Shown: piece after piece, positions 35,171 through 43,282 of the stretch | Layout of the letters: each line of letters opens with the position of its first letter | How positions within the stretch are numbered: position 1 is the first letter of the stretch | Assembly (NCBI GenBank): GCA_034670265.1 | Contig: JAXMNU010000002.1 | Location: 62,001-126,000 of the forward strand | DNA: 64,000 bases | Reading direction: 5' to 3' | From: Halomarinibacterium sp034670265 | GTDB taxonomy: Bacteria > Bacteroidota > Bacteroidia > Flavobacteriales > Flavobacteriaceae | Notes under the pieces: model-generated | Seen by the model: the letters and a program-made list of their open reading frames with translations, nothing else | The model's database searches: none | What the model was told of the DNA's origin: nothing | Position numbers and translations under genes: made by a program

Positions 35171-36007
35171 CTAGGGCAGCCATTTTTTTGTGAAGTTGGG
35201 TTTCCGTTTTTCCAAAAAGGCATCACGCCCTTCCTTAGCTTCGTCAGTCATATAAGCTAATCGGGTGGCTTCTCCTGCAAATACTTGTTGACCTACCATA
35301 CCATCATCCGTAAGATTCATAGCAAATTTGAGCATTTTAATGGATATTGGGCTTTTTGCCAGCACTTCCTGCGCCCATTCAAAAGCAGTTTGTTCTAAGT
35401 CGGCATGAGGCACTACCGCATTGACCATGCCCATATCAAAGGCTTCTTGAGCACTGTAATTTCTTCCGAGGAAAAAGATTTCACGAGCCTTCTTCTGCCC
35501 AACCATTTTAGCCAAATAAGCACTTCCGTAGCCACCATCAAAACTTGTTACATCTGCATCGGTTTGTTTAAAAATGGCATGTTCTTTACTGGCCAACGTC
35601 ATATCGCAAACCACGTGTAAGCTATGTCCACCGCCCACAGCCCAACCGGGCACGACACAAATTACCGCTTTTGGCATAAATCGGATAAGGCGTTGTACTT
35701 CCAGAATATTTAAACGGTGATAGCCATCTTCTCCAACATATCCCTCTTTTCCTCGTGCGGCTTGGTCACCGCCACTACAAAAACTATACACCCCATCTTT
35801 AGGCGAAGGGCCTTCGGCAGAAAGTAACACTACACCAATACTAGTATCCTCTTGCGCATCGTGAAACGCATCTAGCAATTCGCTAGTGGTTTTGGGACGA
35901 AAAGCATTACGTACTTCGGGACGATTAAAGGCAATTCGAGCGACGCCATTTGATTTTTTATAAGTGATATCGGTATATTCTTTGGCAGTTTTCCAGTTCG
36001 GTTTCAT
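35171..36007 (-). CDS. menB: 1,4-dihydroxy-2-naphthoyl-CoA synthase
   Basis: 278 residues of the crotonase fold. MenB hallmarks include the N-terminal RIAFNRPEVRNAFRPKT, CSGGDQAARGKEGYVGEDGY (the long active-site loop, near 78-97), VVPGWAVGGGHSLHVVCDMT (oxyanion hole) and TSFDGGYGSAYLAKMVGQKK. It closes the second ring of the menaquinone precursor from O-succinylbenzoyl-CoA. The other men genes here (menD, menF, menI) lie about 3 kb away on the same strand and are separated by unrelated genes. A near-consensus -7 box (TATCTTTA on the minus strand, 36026-36033) lies upstream. Confidence 0.95.
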   Translation of the reverse strand: MKPNWKTAKEYTDITYKKSNGVARIAFNRPEVRNAFRPKTTSELLDAFHDAQEDTSIGVVLLSAEGPSPKDGVYSFCSGGDQAARGKEGYVGEDGYHRLNILEVQRLIRFMPKAVICVVPGWAVGGGHSLHVVCDMTLASKEHAIFKQTDADVTSFDGGYGSAYLAKMVGQKKAREIFFLGRNYSAQEAFDMGMVNAVVPHADLEQTAFEWAQEVLAKSPISIKMLKFAMNLTDDGMVGQQVFAGEATRLAYMTDEAKEGRDAFLEKRKPNFTKKWLP

Positions 36008-36052
36008 TCTTTTAGTATTTTAGCGTAAAGATATAAATTATTAATCTTTACT

Positions 36053-36090
36053 AAGCACTTCGGAAACAGTTCGACAAGCTTAGTGCGACA
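36053..36090. repeat. Dispersed intergenic repeat, reverse-oriented relative of 22389-22410
   Basis: TTCGACAAGCTTAGTGCGA (36070-36088) is the reverse complement of the copy at 22389-22407 with two changes. The flanking CACTTCGGAAACAG is part of the same element type. It sits between menB and the divergent peptidase gene. Confidence 0.55.
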
Positions 36091-36101
36091 AATTTTATAC
36101 T

Positions 36102-37223
36102 ATGAAAAAAGCTTTATTTTTCTTCGGAATTCTTTTTATTTCAGCAACGCTATTTGCCCAACAGCCCTATCAATTTACCGAAATAATTGATCTGGAAACG
36201 ACTCCAGTAATTAGTCAGGGACGCACAGGAACTTGTTGGAGTTTTTCGAGTACTTCTTTTTTGGAAAGTGAAATAATCCGTTTAACTGGGAAGCAAATTG
36301 ACCTTTCGGAAATGTACACGGTACGAAATACCTATCCAAAAAAAGCAGAAAATTTTGTGATGCGGCAAGGCAAAGCGCAGTTTAGTGAAGGCGGACTAGC
36401 CCACGATGTAATGAATTCTGTAAATGATTACGGATTGGTGCCGCAAGAAGCCTTTAGCGGATTGCAAACAGGTGAAGAAAGTCATAACCACGCTGAACTC
36501 GTTGCTGTGTTGGAAGCCATGTTAAAAACCTATATCGACAACCCTGCAAAAAAACTAAGCAAAAACTGGAAACCAGCCATTGAAGCTGTATTAGATATTT
36601 ATTTAGGAAAAAATCCAAGCAATTTTACTTTTGAAGGAAAGAGCTATACGCCTACCTCCTTTAGGGATATGCTAAAAATTAATTCCGAAGATTATGTCAC
36701 TATCACCAGCTTTACCCACGCTCCTTTTTATACAGAATTTATATTGAATATTCCAGATAACTGGAGCTACGGAAGTATGTACAATGTGCCATTGGATGAA
36801 ATGATGGCATCTATTGACAAAGCTTTGGAAAGTGGTTTTACGGTTGAATTGGATTGCGATGTGAGTGAGAAAACATTCTCTTCAAAAGATGGGGTTGCAG
36901 TCATTCCTGCCGATTCTGATAATAACATTAAAGCATTGCAAGGAGTATATCCCGAAATGAAAATTTCACAAAACTACCGCCAAGATGAATTTGAAAACTA
37001 CACTACCACTGATGACCATTTAATGCACATTACTGGAGTGCTAAAAGATCAAAATGGCACCAAATACTATAAAGTGAAAAATAGCTGGGGTACCAATCCT
37101 AATTACAATGCCAATGGAGGGTACGTATATTTTAGCGAAAGCTATATGCGTTTAAAAGCGATAAGTATTACAGTACATAAAGATGCAGTACCTAAGGAAA
37201 CTTCAAAAAAGTTAAATTTTTAA
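36102..37223 (+). CDS. Secreted C1 (papain-fold) cysteine peptidase, bleomycin-hydrolase type
   Basis: 373 residues with a signal peptide (MKKALFFFGILFISATLFAQ). The catalytic Cys45 lies in GRTGTCWSFSS, the His near 308 in DDHLMHITGV and the Asn near 327 in KVKNSWGTNP, so all three catalytic residues are present. The C1B/bleomycin hydrolase-like layout (YTVRNTYPKKAENFV, GGLAHDVMN) suggests an aminopeptidase or endopeptidase in the periplasm or outside the cell. A small secreted protein with a Cys-rich tail is encoded 45 bp downstream on the same strand; it has its own promoter box. Confidence 0.9.
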   Translation: MKKALFFFGILFISATLFAQQPYQFTEIIDLETTPVISQGRTGTCWSFSSTSFLESEIIRLTGKQIDLSEMYTVRNTYPKKAENFVMRQGKAQFSEGGLAHDVMNSVNDYGLVPQEAFSGLQTGEESHNHAELVAVLEAMLKTYIDNPAKKLSKNWKPAIEAVLDIYLGKNPSNFTFEGKSYTPTSFRDMLKINSEDYVTITSFTHAPFYTEFILNIPDNWSYGSMYNVPLDEMMASIDKALESGFTVELDCDVSEKTFSSKDGVAVIPADSDNNIKALQGVYPEMKISQNYRQDEFENYTTTDDHLMHITGVLKDQNGTKYYKVKNSWGTNPNYNANGGYVYFSESYMRLKAISITVHKDAVPKETSKKLNF

Positions 37224-37254
37224 AAAGAGACAATCACTTCGGAATCATTTTTGA

Positions 37255-37262
37255 TACTTTTG
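37255..37262 (+). promoter_or_regulatory. -7 promoter box 6 bases before the ATG at 37269
   Basis: TACTTTTG is a perfect TAnnTTTG match. As at uvrA, only six bases separate it from the start codon, so the mRNA may be leaderless. It also argues against the longer frame starting with TTG at 37251. Confidence 0.5.
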
Positions 37263-37268
37263 AAGCCG

Positions 37269-37724
37269 ATGAAAAAACTACTTTTCATATTAGCTTTCCT
37301 TCCGCTAAATCTCCTAGCGCAATACGACTTTGAGTCGCGTTATTTCACTATTAACGCAGCATCGTTGCCTGAAGTTCCTGAGTTAAGTGCTTTCGATATT
37401 GATTTTGGACCCAAGCGGGATTTTAGTATTCGTAATATTACCGATTTTAATAAAGTGACGGAGAACAATTATTGGGAGGCGGTAGATATGGCTTCTGCAA
37501 TCGAAAAGCAAGGTCGTTATAAATCCAACAACAATTATAATGTTGAGGCACTTCAACAAAAATATGCTGCTTTTGGAGGGAATGCTCAATACAATCCGGA
37601 TGGTTCAACCAAAGTAACTAATTTTGTGTATAAAGAACAACGCGGATTGGATATGCTCGACCCCTGCCCTCCTTTTGGTATTTGTGGACGTTGTGCACCC
37701 TTTAGAGTAGGAAGAGGTTATTAA
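37269..37724 (+). CDS. Small secreted protein with C-terminal Cys cluster
   Basis: 151 residues starting MKKLLFILAFLPLNLLAQ (signal peptide). The mature part is hydrophilic, Asn- and Asp-rich, and ends in DPCPPFGICGRCAPFRVGRGY-like sequence (C-x5-C-x2-C, three Cys within ten residues, no others). I do not recognise the family. The conserved-looking Cys tail could be a metal or disulfide site or a processing signal. It follows the C1 peptidase gene by 45 bp and its stop overlaps the convergent cvfB stop by 4 bp. The start at 37269 was chosen from the signal peptide and promoter box. Confidence 0.65.
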   Translation: MKKLLFILAFLPLNLLAQYDFESRYFTINAASLPEVPELSAFDIDFGPKRDFSIRNITDFNKVTENNYWEAVDMASAIEKQGRYKSNNNYNVEALQQKYAAFGGNAQYNPDGSTKVTNFVYKEQRGLDMLDPCPPFGICGRCAPFRVGRGY

Positions 37725-38551
37725 GCTAGCTCTATCCCGTCGTCTTTAATAACAATTTGCTTGTCTTTGTATAAACTCCCCACTGCTTTCTTAAAGCTTT
37801 TCTTACTTAAACCCAATTCGTTTTTAATAGTATCGGGATCGGATTTGTCATGAAAAGGAAGGAATCCGCCAGCTGCTTTTAATTCGTCTAAAAGATAGTT
37901 AGCGTTAGGCTCGATGCTTCGGTATCCAGGGGGTTGCAAGACTACATCTATTTTTTTATCGTCACGTACTTTTTTAATATAGGCTTTCATTCTATCCCCA
38001 GAACGGATGTCTTCAAAAATATCTCCTTCAAAAATAAGCCCTTTGTGAATCCCATTGATAATTACATTAGCACCTTGTTCCGTAATATGTGTCACCAATA
38101 TGTCTACCTCGTCAAATTTTTCAACAATTATGTTGTCATTACTTAGGTATTTATTGGTTTTGCTAGAGCCCACCAATCGGTTTGTTTTTTCATCCAAGTA
38201 CAAATACACTATATACCAACTCCCTGCTTTCATGGGTCGTGCTTGTTCCTTAAACGGAACAAAAAGTTGCTTTACCAATCCCCAATCCATAAAAGCTCCA
38301 TAGTTATTTACATCACTACAACGCAAATAACCAAAGGTGTTAAGTGTGAGATAGGGAGCATCGGTAGTGGCAATAGGTCGTTCTTCGTTATCTAAATAAA
38401 GAAACACTTCTATAGTATCACCTATTTCGTACTCTTCTGGCTTATATCTATGAGGAAGAAGCACTTCATTTTCTTCATCATCACCTAGAAATAGTCCTGG
38501 GTCGGTCTCTCGTAGGATAGTTAATGTATTAAATTCACCAAGTTGTAACAT
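37721..38551 (-). CDS. cvfB: CvfB-family S1-like RNA-binding protein
   Basis: 276 residues with repeated S1/OB-type modules and a C-terminal winged-helix-like end, the CvfB layout. Recognisable stretches are LGEFNTLTILRETDPGLFLG at the N-terminus, VFLYLDNEERPIATTDAP, GAFMDWGLVKQLFVPFKEQ (S1 core) and the C-terminal LGLSKKSFKKAVGSLYK. The protein probably binds RNA in the cytosol and affects gene expression; in Staphylococcus the family influences virulence genes. Convergent with the small secreted protein gene. Confidence 0.88.
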   Translation of the reverse strand: MLQLGEFNTLTILRETDPGLFLGDDEENEVLLPHRYKPEEYEIGDTIEVFLYLDNEERPIATTDAPYLTLNTFGYLRCSDVNNYGAFMDWGLVKQLFVPFKEQARPMKAGSWYIVYLYLDEKTNRLVGSSKTNKYLSNDNIIVEKFDEVDILVTHITEQGANVIINGIHKGLIFEGDIFEDIRSGDRMKAYIKKVRDDKKIDVVLQPPGYRSIEPNANYLLDELKAAGGFLPFHDKSDPDTIKNELGLSKKSFKKAVGSLYKDKQIVIKDDGIELA

Positions 38552-38639
38552 AACTGCAAAGATACTCTTTTCCGCTTCAAAAAAAGAAAGTCAATTGTTG
38601 TTTTGATTGAAAGTTTTGTGTAGTTTTAAAAACCGAAAA

Positions 38640-39059
38640 ATGGCGCAAAACTCCCCACATAATCTTCCCGAGGAAGCACCTCTTTTAGATATTCTAAAAA
38701 CAAAGATTGGCACCGTATATTTTTATGAAAACTTTGTCATTGTTGAAGCTAATGAAGGTGCACTGCTCTCTTATAGCACCTCATTTCAGATATTATTAAA
38801 AGGGCTTCAAATTATGAAAAATAGACCCTTAGTGTATATAGCAAACAGAATTAACTCTTATTCGGTTAATCCTACAGATTTTAAATATCTTGAATCAGTT
38901 CCTACTTTAAAAGGAATTGCTCTGGTTCATCACACTGAAGAAAGTAAAGTGAATGCTTACTATGAGTCAACATTTTTCAATAAACCCATTGAAAGTTTTG
39001 ATTCTTTAGAAGATGCGTATTACTGGGCACAAAACCTATTGGAAGTAGTTAAGAAATAG
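38640..39059 (+). CDS. Conserved hypothetical protein, possible STAS/SpoIIAA-like fold
   Basis: 139 residues from ATG 38640; the frame is open further up to a TTG at 38607 but that part has no protein-like character. No signal peptide. Strands and helices alternate as in SpoIIAA-like single-domain proteins (GTVYFYENFVIVEANEGALL, RPLVYIANRINSYSV, GIALVHH), a guess from pattern only. It ends 11 bp inside the convergent menD gene. No known function. Confidence 0.65.
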   Translation: MAQNSPHNLPEEAPLLDILKTKIGTVYFYENFVIVEANEGALLSYSTSFQILLKGLQIMKNRPLVYIANRINSYSVNPTDFKYLESVPTLKGIALVHHTEESKVNAYYESTFFNKPIESFDSLEDAYYWAQNLLEVVKK

Positions 39060-40716
39060 CTTTGAAATAGTCTTTTAAAACAACATCATTTACTTCGGAA
39101 GGGGTGAAAATCTCTAGCAATTTTGGCTTCTCACTCGGTAAATAAAAATCTTTTAAATGATGCTCAACAGTATTCAAATCATTCGCTGAAACATACTCGA
39201 AACCGAACATAGTACATAAATGTTCCGCTGTTAATGAATGTCTCGTTTCGAAAAAGTTTTCAAAATGTGCTACTTCTTTTGCATTGGGTAAAATCCTGAA
39301 AATTCCGCCACCGCCATTATTTACTAAAATGATTCTAAAAGTGTTGGGGATGTAGGTATTCCAAAGGGCATTACTATCGTAGAAAAAACTTAAATCTCCA
39401 GTCACCAATACCGTGGGTTTATCACTTTTAACCGCAGCACCAATGGCAGTGCTTGTGCTACCGTCGATTCCACTCGTTCCTCGATTACAAAAAACTTGCA
39501 AAGATGGCTCTAAGGAAAAAAGCTGGGCGTACCTAATGGCTGTGCTATTTGCTAATTGTAAAACATTGTTTTTTGGAATGTTTTTAAAAATAGCATGATA
39601 TACCACAAAGTCTGAAAAAGGCGCTTCTTTTTCAAAGCTTGCATGCTTTTGTAATTTTTTACTTTTAACGCTTAACCAATGGTTTTGATAATTTGTTTGA
39701 ACGCTTTTTGTTAAGGGTAAAAAGGATTCAAAAAAGTGATTGGGCGAACTTTTTATGCTTTCAGTTAAGGCGAAAAAAGTATTATTTCCTTCTTTGCGTC
39801 CTATGTGCCAATGCTCTTTAGGTGAATAGGTTCTTAAAAAAGCTTTTATTCTTTTAGAAACAATCATTCCACCCAAAGTGAGTAAAATATCTGGTTGTAA
39901 ATTTTGAAATTCCTCAGCTGTAAGCGACGAAATTACTTGATCTATTGAAGGAAAAAAGTTTGGATGATGCACGTTGGAAGTAGTTTCGGTAAATACAATT
40001 ACACTATCATCTTTTCCTAAATTTTCAAGAAACTTCTCCTCTATAGAATTGGGCTGTAACACACCAATGAGTACCATTTTCTTTTTTGCCATATTCCATT
40101 TTTCAACTAAAGAATAAAGCTTTTTATTTTCAATTGCATCTTCAAAAAAAGAAGGCTCAATAACTTTTGGATGCATTAATCTTTTATCGGTTTTCCCATA
40201 TAAGGGTTCTGTAAAAGGGAGGTTAATATGAACTGGTCCTTGCTTTTCAAGCACACAGTTTAAAGCACGATTTATTTCAGTTTCATTAAATTCCTGAAAC
40301 TCATCTCCTTCCTTACAGTTGGCGTTGTATTCTATATGATTGGCAAAAACATGTTCTTGTCTAATAGTCTGTCCATCGCCAACATCAATTAAATGTGAAG
40401 GCCTATCTGCTGTTAATACCACTAACGGAATATCACTATAAAAAGCTTCTGCAATAGCTGGGTAATAATTTAATGCGGCAGATCCCGAAGTACAAACCAA
40501 CGCAACCGGTTTTTGAAGTTGCTGCGCCATTCCTAAAGCAAAAAATGCTGCACAACGTTCATCGACGATGCTATAACACGTAAAAAAATCGTGTGATGTA
40601 AATCCTACTATTAATGGGGCATTACGAGAGCCAGGTGAAATAACGATATGGTCTATTCCTTTAGTGCGGCAGAGCTCAACAATGGTTTGCGAAAGAATTT
40701 TTGTGGAATAGATCAT
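39049..40716 (-). CDS. menD: 2-succinyl-5-enolpyruvyl-6-hydroxy-3-cyclohexene-1-carboxylate synthase
   Basis: 555 residues, a TPP enzyme. The N-terminal domain has ISPGSRNAPL near residue 27 and DERCAAFFALGMAQ near 52 (catalytic Glu region); the C-terminal domain has GDLSFFYDSNALWN (GDxxFxxD TPP/Mg motif, near 440) and NRGTSGIDGSTSTAIG near 412. MenD joins isochorismate and 2-oxoglutarate-derived succinic semialdehyde early in menaquinone synthesis. Directly upstream on the same strand lie menF (32 bp gap) and menI, forming an operon. Confidence 0.96.
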   Translation of the reverse strand: MIYSTKILSQTIVELCRTKGIDHIVISPGSRNAPLIVGFTSHDFFTCYSIVDERCAAFFALGMAQQLQKPVALVCTSGSAALNYYPAIAEAFYSDIPLVVLTADRPSHLIDVGDGQTIRQEHVFANHIEYNANCKEGDEFQEFNETEINRALNCVLEKQGPVHINLPFTEPLYGKTDKRLMHPKVIEPSFFEDAIENKKLYSLVEKWNMAKKKMVLIGVLQPNSIEEKFLENLGKDDSVIVFTETTSNVHHPNFFPSIDQVISSLTAEEFQNLQPDILLTLGGMIVSKRIKAFLRTYSPKEHWHIGRKEGNNTFFALTESIKSSPNHFFESFLPLTKSVQTNYQNHWLSVKSKKLQKHASFEKEAPFSDFVVYHAIFKNIPKNNVLQLANSTAIRYAQLFSLEPSLQVFCNRGTSGIDGSTSTAIGAAVKSDKPTVLVTGDLSFFYDSNALWNTYIPNTFRIILVNNGGGGIFRILPNAKEVAHFENFFETRHSLTAEHLCTMFGFEYVSANDLNTVEHHLKDFYLPSEKPKLLEIFTPSEVNDVVLKDYFKAIS

Positions 40717-40748
40717 TCTTTACAAAGATACTAACATTGCATCGAATT

Positions 40749-41819
40749 TTAAAGCATTGGTTGCAACACTTGAAGCATCGTTTGTAATTTATTTTGCGTC
40801 TCATCCCACTCGGCTTCTGGATTAGAATCTGTCGTAATTCCGCCTCCCACATAAATATGAGCTTGGTCATTTTCAATCTTCATACATCGTAAATTAACAT
40901 ATAGCGAGGAATCTTCACTTTTCTCATTAATGCATCCTAAATATCCCGTGTAAAATTCTCGTGGATAATTTTCATGCTCTTTAATAAATTCTGAAGCAAA
41001 ATTTCTTGGGGTCCCGCAAACAGCAGGTGTAGGGTGCAAGATTTTTGCAATTGCCGGCAAACTTGCCTTTCCTTTTTTGAAACAACCGCGAATATCTGTC
41101 CTAAGATGTACAACGGGTCCCGCTCTATGCGTATAGCTTTTGGACATTTTTAAAACTGTTACCGCTTTTTGAAGTTTGTTCACAATATCATCTATAACCA
41201 ATTGGTGTTCATGGTTTTCCTTTTCACTCCACCCAACGACATTTGAGTTTTTAACATATTCCCTAGTACCAGCGAGGGCCATGGTATGGAAACATTCTTC
41301 TTCGGTTTTTAGTAATAATTCTGGAGTTGCTCCGCACCAAATTTGTGTTTCTGGATGATACCAAACGTATCGGAAGGTGTTGGATGACAATGAAAAAACA
41401 CGTTCAAATAATTGCTCAATATTGAACTCTTTTAGGGCAATTTTTTGCTTCCTAGAAACTACAATCTTTGTAGCTCTTTTTTTCTTTATTTCTAAAATGG
41501 CTTTGGCAACAAGTTCTTTATGTAGTTTACTTTCAGAAGGATTTAATTTAGATTTTGTAATTCTTGATTCTTCAGAATTAGGCAACATTCTGTGTATTAT
41601 AATTTCAGAATTATTCTTAAGAATACTATAGGATTTTTCTGCTTCATCAAAGGGATGCAGGACAAAGCAATTTTCGTCATTCTCATTAAAATCTAACAAC
41701 GTATTACGCTTCTGAAAGTAAAAAGTAATTTTGTCACTATCAGGCACAGAAAAAGCAACAAAGGGTATTCTTGCTTGAACATGATGGTTAATTTTTTCAA
41801 GAGTAGATGTTGTTATCAT
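40749..41819 (-). CDS. menF: Isochorismate synthase (chorismate-binding enzyme)
   Basis: 356 residues; the chorismate-binding domain fills the C-terminal two thirds. Typical blocks are KIVVSRKQKIAL, WCGATPELLLK, ALAGTREY, LHPTPAVCGTPR (near 276) and FYTGYLGCINE (near 300) with the Mg-binding Glu residues. Its place between menD and menI makes menaquinone the likely pathway, although an EntC-type siderophore function has the same chemistry. Shorter than E. coli MenF (431), as usual in this phylum. It begins 4 bp after the menI stop. Confidence 0.92.
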   Translation of the reverse strand: MITTSTLEKINHHVQARIPFVAFSVPDSDKITFYFQKRNTLLDFNENDENCFVLHPFDEAEKSYSILKNNSEIIIHRMLPNSEESRITKSKLNPSESKLHKELVAKAILEIKKKRATKIVVSRKQKIALKEFNIEQLFERVFSLSSNTFRYVWYHPETQIWCGATPELLLKTEEECFHTMALAGTREYVKNSNVVGWSEKENHEHQLVIDDIVNKLQKAVTVLKMSKSYTHRAGPVVHLRTDIRGCFKKGKASLPAIAKILHPTPAVCGTPRNFASEFIKEHENYPREFYTGYLGCINEKSEDSSLYVNLRCMKIENDQAHIYVGGGITTDSNPEAEWDETQNKLQTMLQVLQPML

Positions 41820-41823
41820 ACAC

Positions 41824-42243
41824 TTATTTACGCAAGGTTATGGTGGTTAGTTTTATAAATGAAATTAATTCCTCTTTCTCGTTTAAAATATCAATATGCC
41901 AAAGCTGAATGGTTTTTCCCTTATGAACCATTTTCCCTTTTGCAAACACATAACCGTCTTTTACACTTTTAACGTGATTCGCTGAAATTTCTATTCCACG
42001 AATTTGAACATCTTCACCCTCCGTCAACATAAGCGTTCCAGCACTACCCACACTCTCTGCCAATGCTACTGAAGCCCCACCATGTAATACACCATTGGGT
42101 TGATGAACCTTTGGTGTAACAGGCATTTTTGCAACTACTTCATTTTCATTAATATCAATAAACTCAATAGCCAATGTCTCCATTAAAGTATTCTTACAAA
42201 GTTTGTTTAACGCATCGAGCAAGGAAGGTTTGTTTTTAAGCAT
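41824..42243 (-). CDS. menI: Hotdog-fold thioesterase, probable 1,4-dihydroxy-2-naphthoyl-CoA hydrolase
   Basis: 139 residues of the PaaI/YdiI hotdog type, with HQPNGVLHGGASVALAESVG (near 47-66) containing the catalytic-helix Glu and the HGG oxyanion turn. The same block is very close to E. coli YdiI/MenI, which hydrolyses DHNA-CoA in menaquinone synthesis. Being first gene of the menI-menF-menD group supports the assignment; a general PaaI-type phenylacetyl-CoA thioesterase is the alternative. Confidence 0.82.
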   Translation of the reverse strand: MLKNKPSLLDALNKLCKNTLMETLAIEFIDINENEVVAKMPVTPKVHQPNGVLHGGASVALAESVGSAGTLMLTEGEDVQIRGIEISANHVKSVKDGYVFAKGKMVHKGKTIQLWHIDILNEKEELISFIKLTTITLRK

Positions 42244-42415
42244 ATGTTCGTTTTATAATGTAAAAATACAAAATTAGACACCATCTTTCTTATTCTATTA
42301 ATTGGTTTTCAAAACATTAAAGAGTGTATTTCATCGAATTTATTTTGATATTAAACAGATTTAATTGTTATTTGCTACTTATTAATGTAGGAATAATCCT
42401 AAAATCCCCGCCCCG

Positions 42416-43123
42416 ATGAAAAAATTTAGCCTCGCTATTTATCTTTTTTTGATAAGTGTTTCGCTTTTTGCTCAAATTCCACAAACCGAATTAAGCGCCT
42501 TAAAAGATTTGTACAATGCTACGCAAGGTGACCAATGGAAACTAAGCTGGCCAATAAATGAACCCGTAACACAATGGGAAGGTGTTACTATTGCAGATAA
42601 TCATGTGACAGAGATTAGAATGCTGTTTAATAACCTAAATGGCGAAATACCCTCGTCTATTAATCAGTTAACACATTTAAAGGTTCTTGAACTATCATTT
42701 AATAACCTTTCGGGAAATCTTCCAGAATCGCTTGGTGATATTAAAACACTTGAAGTATTAGCGCTTAACGGAAACTTTATTGAAGGGAGTATACCAGCTT
42801 CTTTTGGGAACTTTACCAACTTAAAACTATTACACTTAAGTAGTAATAAGCTTTCGGGAGAAATACCAACAACTATTAATAATCTTCAAAACTTGGAAGT
42901 GTTTAATGTTTTTCAAAATAATTTAACAGGCGACTTACCCATTGAGTTATCTCGAAGTAGAATTATACGTGAGTTTATTGTTGCGAAAAATAATTTCAAA
43001 AACACAGCTCAAATTTCAAAGGTATTATTAAGCCATTCGGCAGTTGTGTATTTGGAAGAAAACAAATTATATTCAGCCAAAAAACCAGTAATCGCTATCG
43101 AAAGTAGTGAAGATGGTAACTAA
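42416..43123 (+). CDS. Secreted plant-type leucine-rich-repeat protein
   Basis: 235 residues with a signal peptide (MKKFSLAIYLFLISVSLFAQ). An LRR-cap-like start (LSALKDLYNATQGDQWKLSW, ending in QWEGVTI) is followed by about five 24-residue repeats of the LxxLxLxxNxLSGxIPxxLGxL type found in plant receptors and in several Bacteroidota surface proteins. No T9SS tail, catalytic domain or anchor is visible. Probably a protein-protein or ligand recognition module in the envelope or outside the cell. A strong terminator follows. Confidence 0.85.
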   Translation: MKKFSLAIYLFLISVSLFAQIPQTELSALKDLYNATQGDQWKLSWPINEPVTQWEGVTIADNHVTEIRMLFNNLNGEIPSSINQLTHLKVLELSFNNLSGNLPESLGDIKTLEVLALNGNFIEGSIPASFGNFTNLKLLHLSSNKLSGEIPTTINNLQNLEVFNVFQNNLTGDLPIELSRSRIIREFIVAKNNFKNTAQISKVLLSHSAVVYLEENKLYSAKKPVIAIESSEDGN

Positions 43124-43148
43124 TAAACCCTAATCAATTCCAAATAGT

Positions 43149-43174
43149 AAGGCTCTTTTTAAGAGCCTTTTTTT
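43149..43174 (+). terminator. Rho-independent terminator after the LRR gene
   Basis: AAGGCTCTT (43149-43157) pairs with AAGAGCCTT (43161-43169) around a TTT loop, running into a T stretch to 43174. It isolates the glgE operon from the gene before it. Confidence 0.85.
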
Positions 43175-43180
43175 ATGAAT

Positions 43181-43208
43181 TTACTATCGAAAACGTTATC
43201 GAAAGTAA
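43181..43208 (+). promoter_or_regulatory. 28-bp palindrome centred on CG upstream of glgE
   Basis: The sequence TTACTATCGAAAAC (43181-43194) is mirrored by GTTATCGAAAGTAA (43195-43208): 12 of 14 positions pair, with the centre at the CG of AACGTT. CG-centred palindromes of this kind are typical LacI/GalR-family operators. It lies 75 bp upstream of the glgE ATG. The embedded TATCGAAA direct repeat (43185, 43197) is an alternative reading. No LacI gene is in the window. Confidence 0.55.
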
Positions 43209-43282
43209 AGAAACTATAAAGTACTTATTTATTTGCGGTTGGTTTTATATATTTAACAGATACTAAGCAAACCAACTACTAT

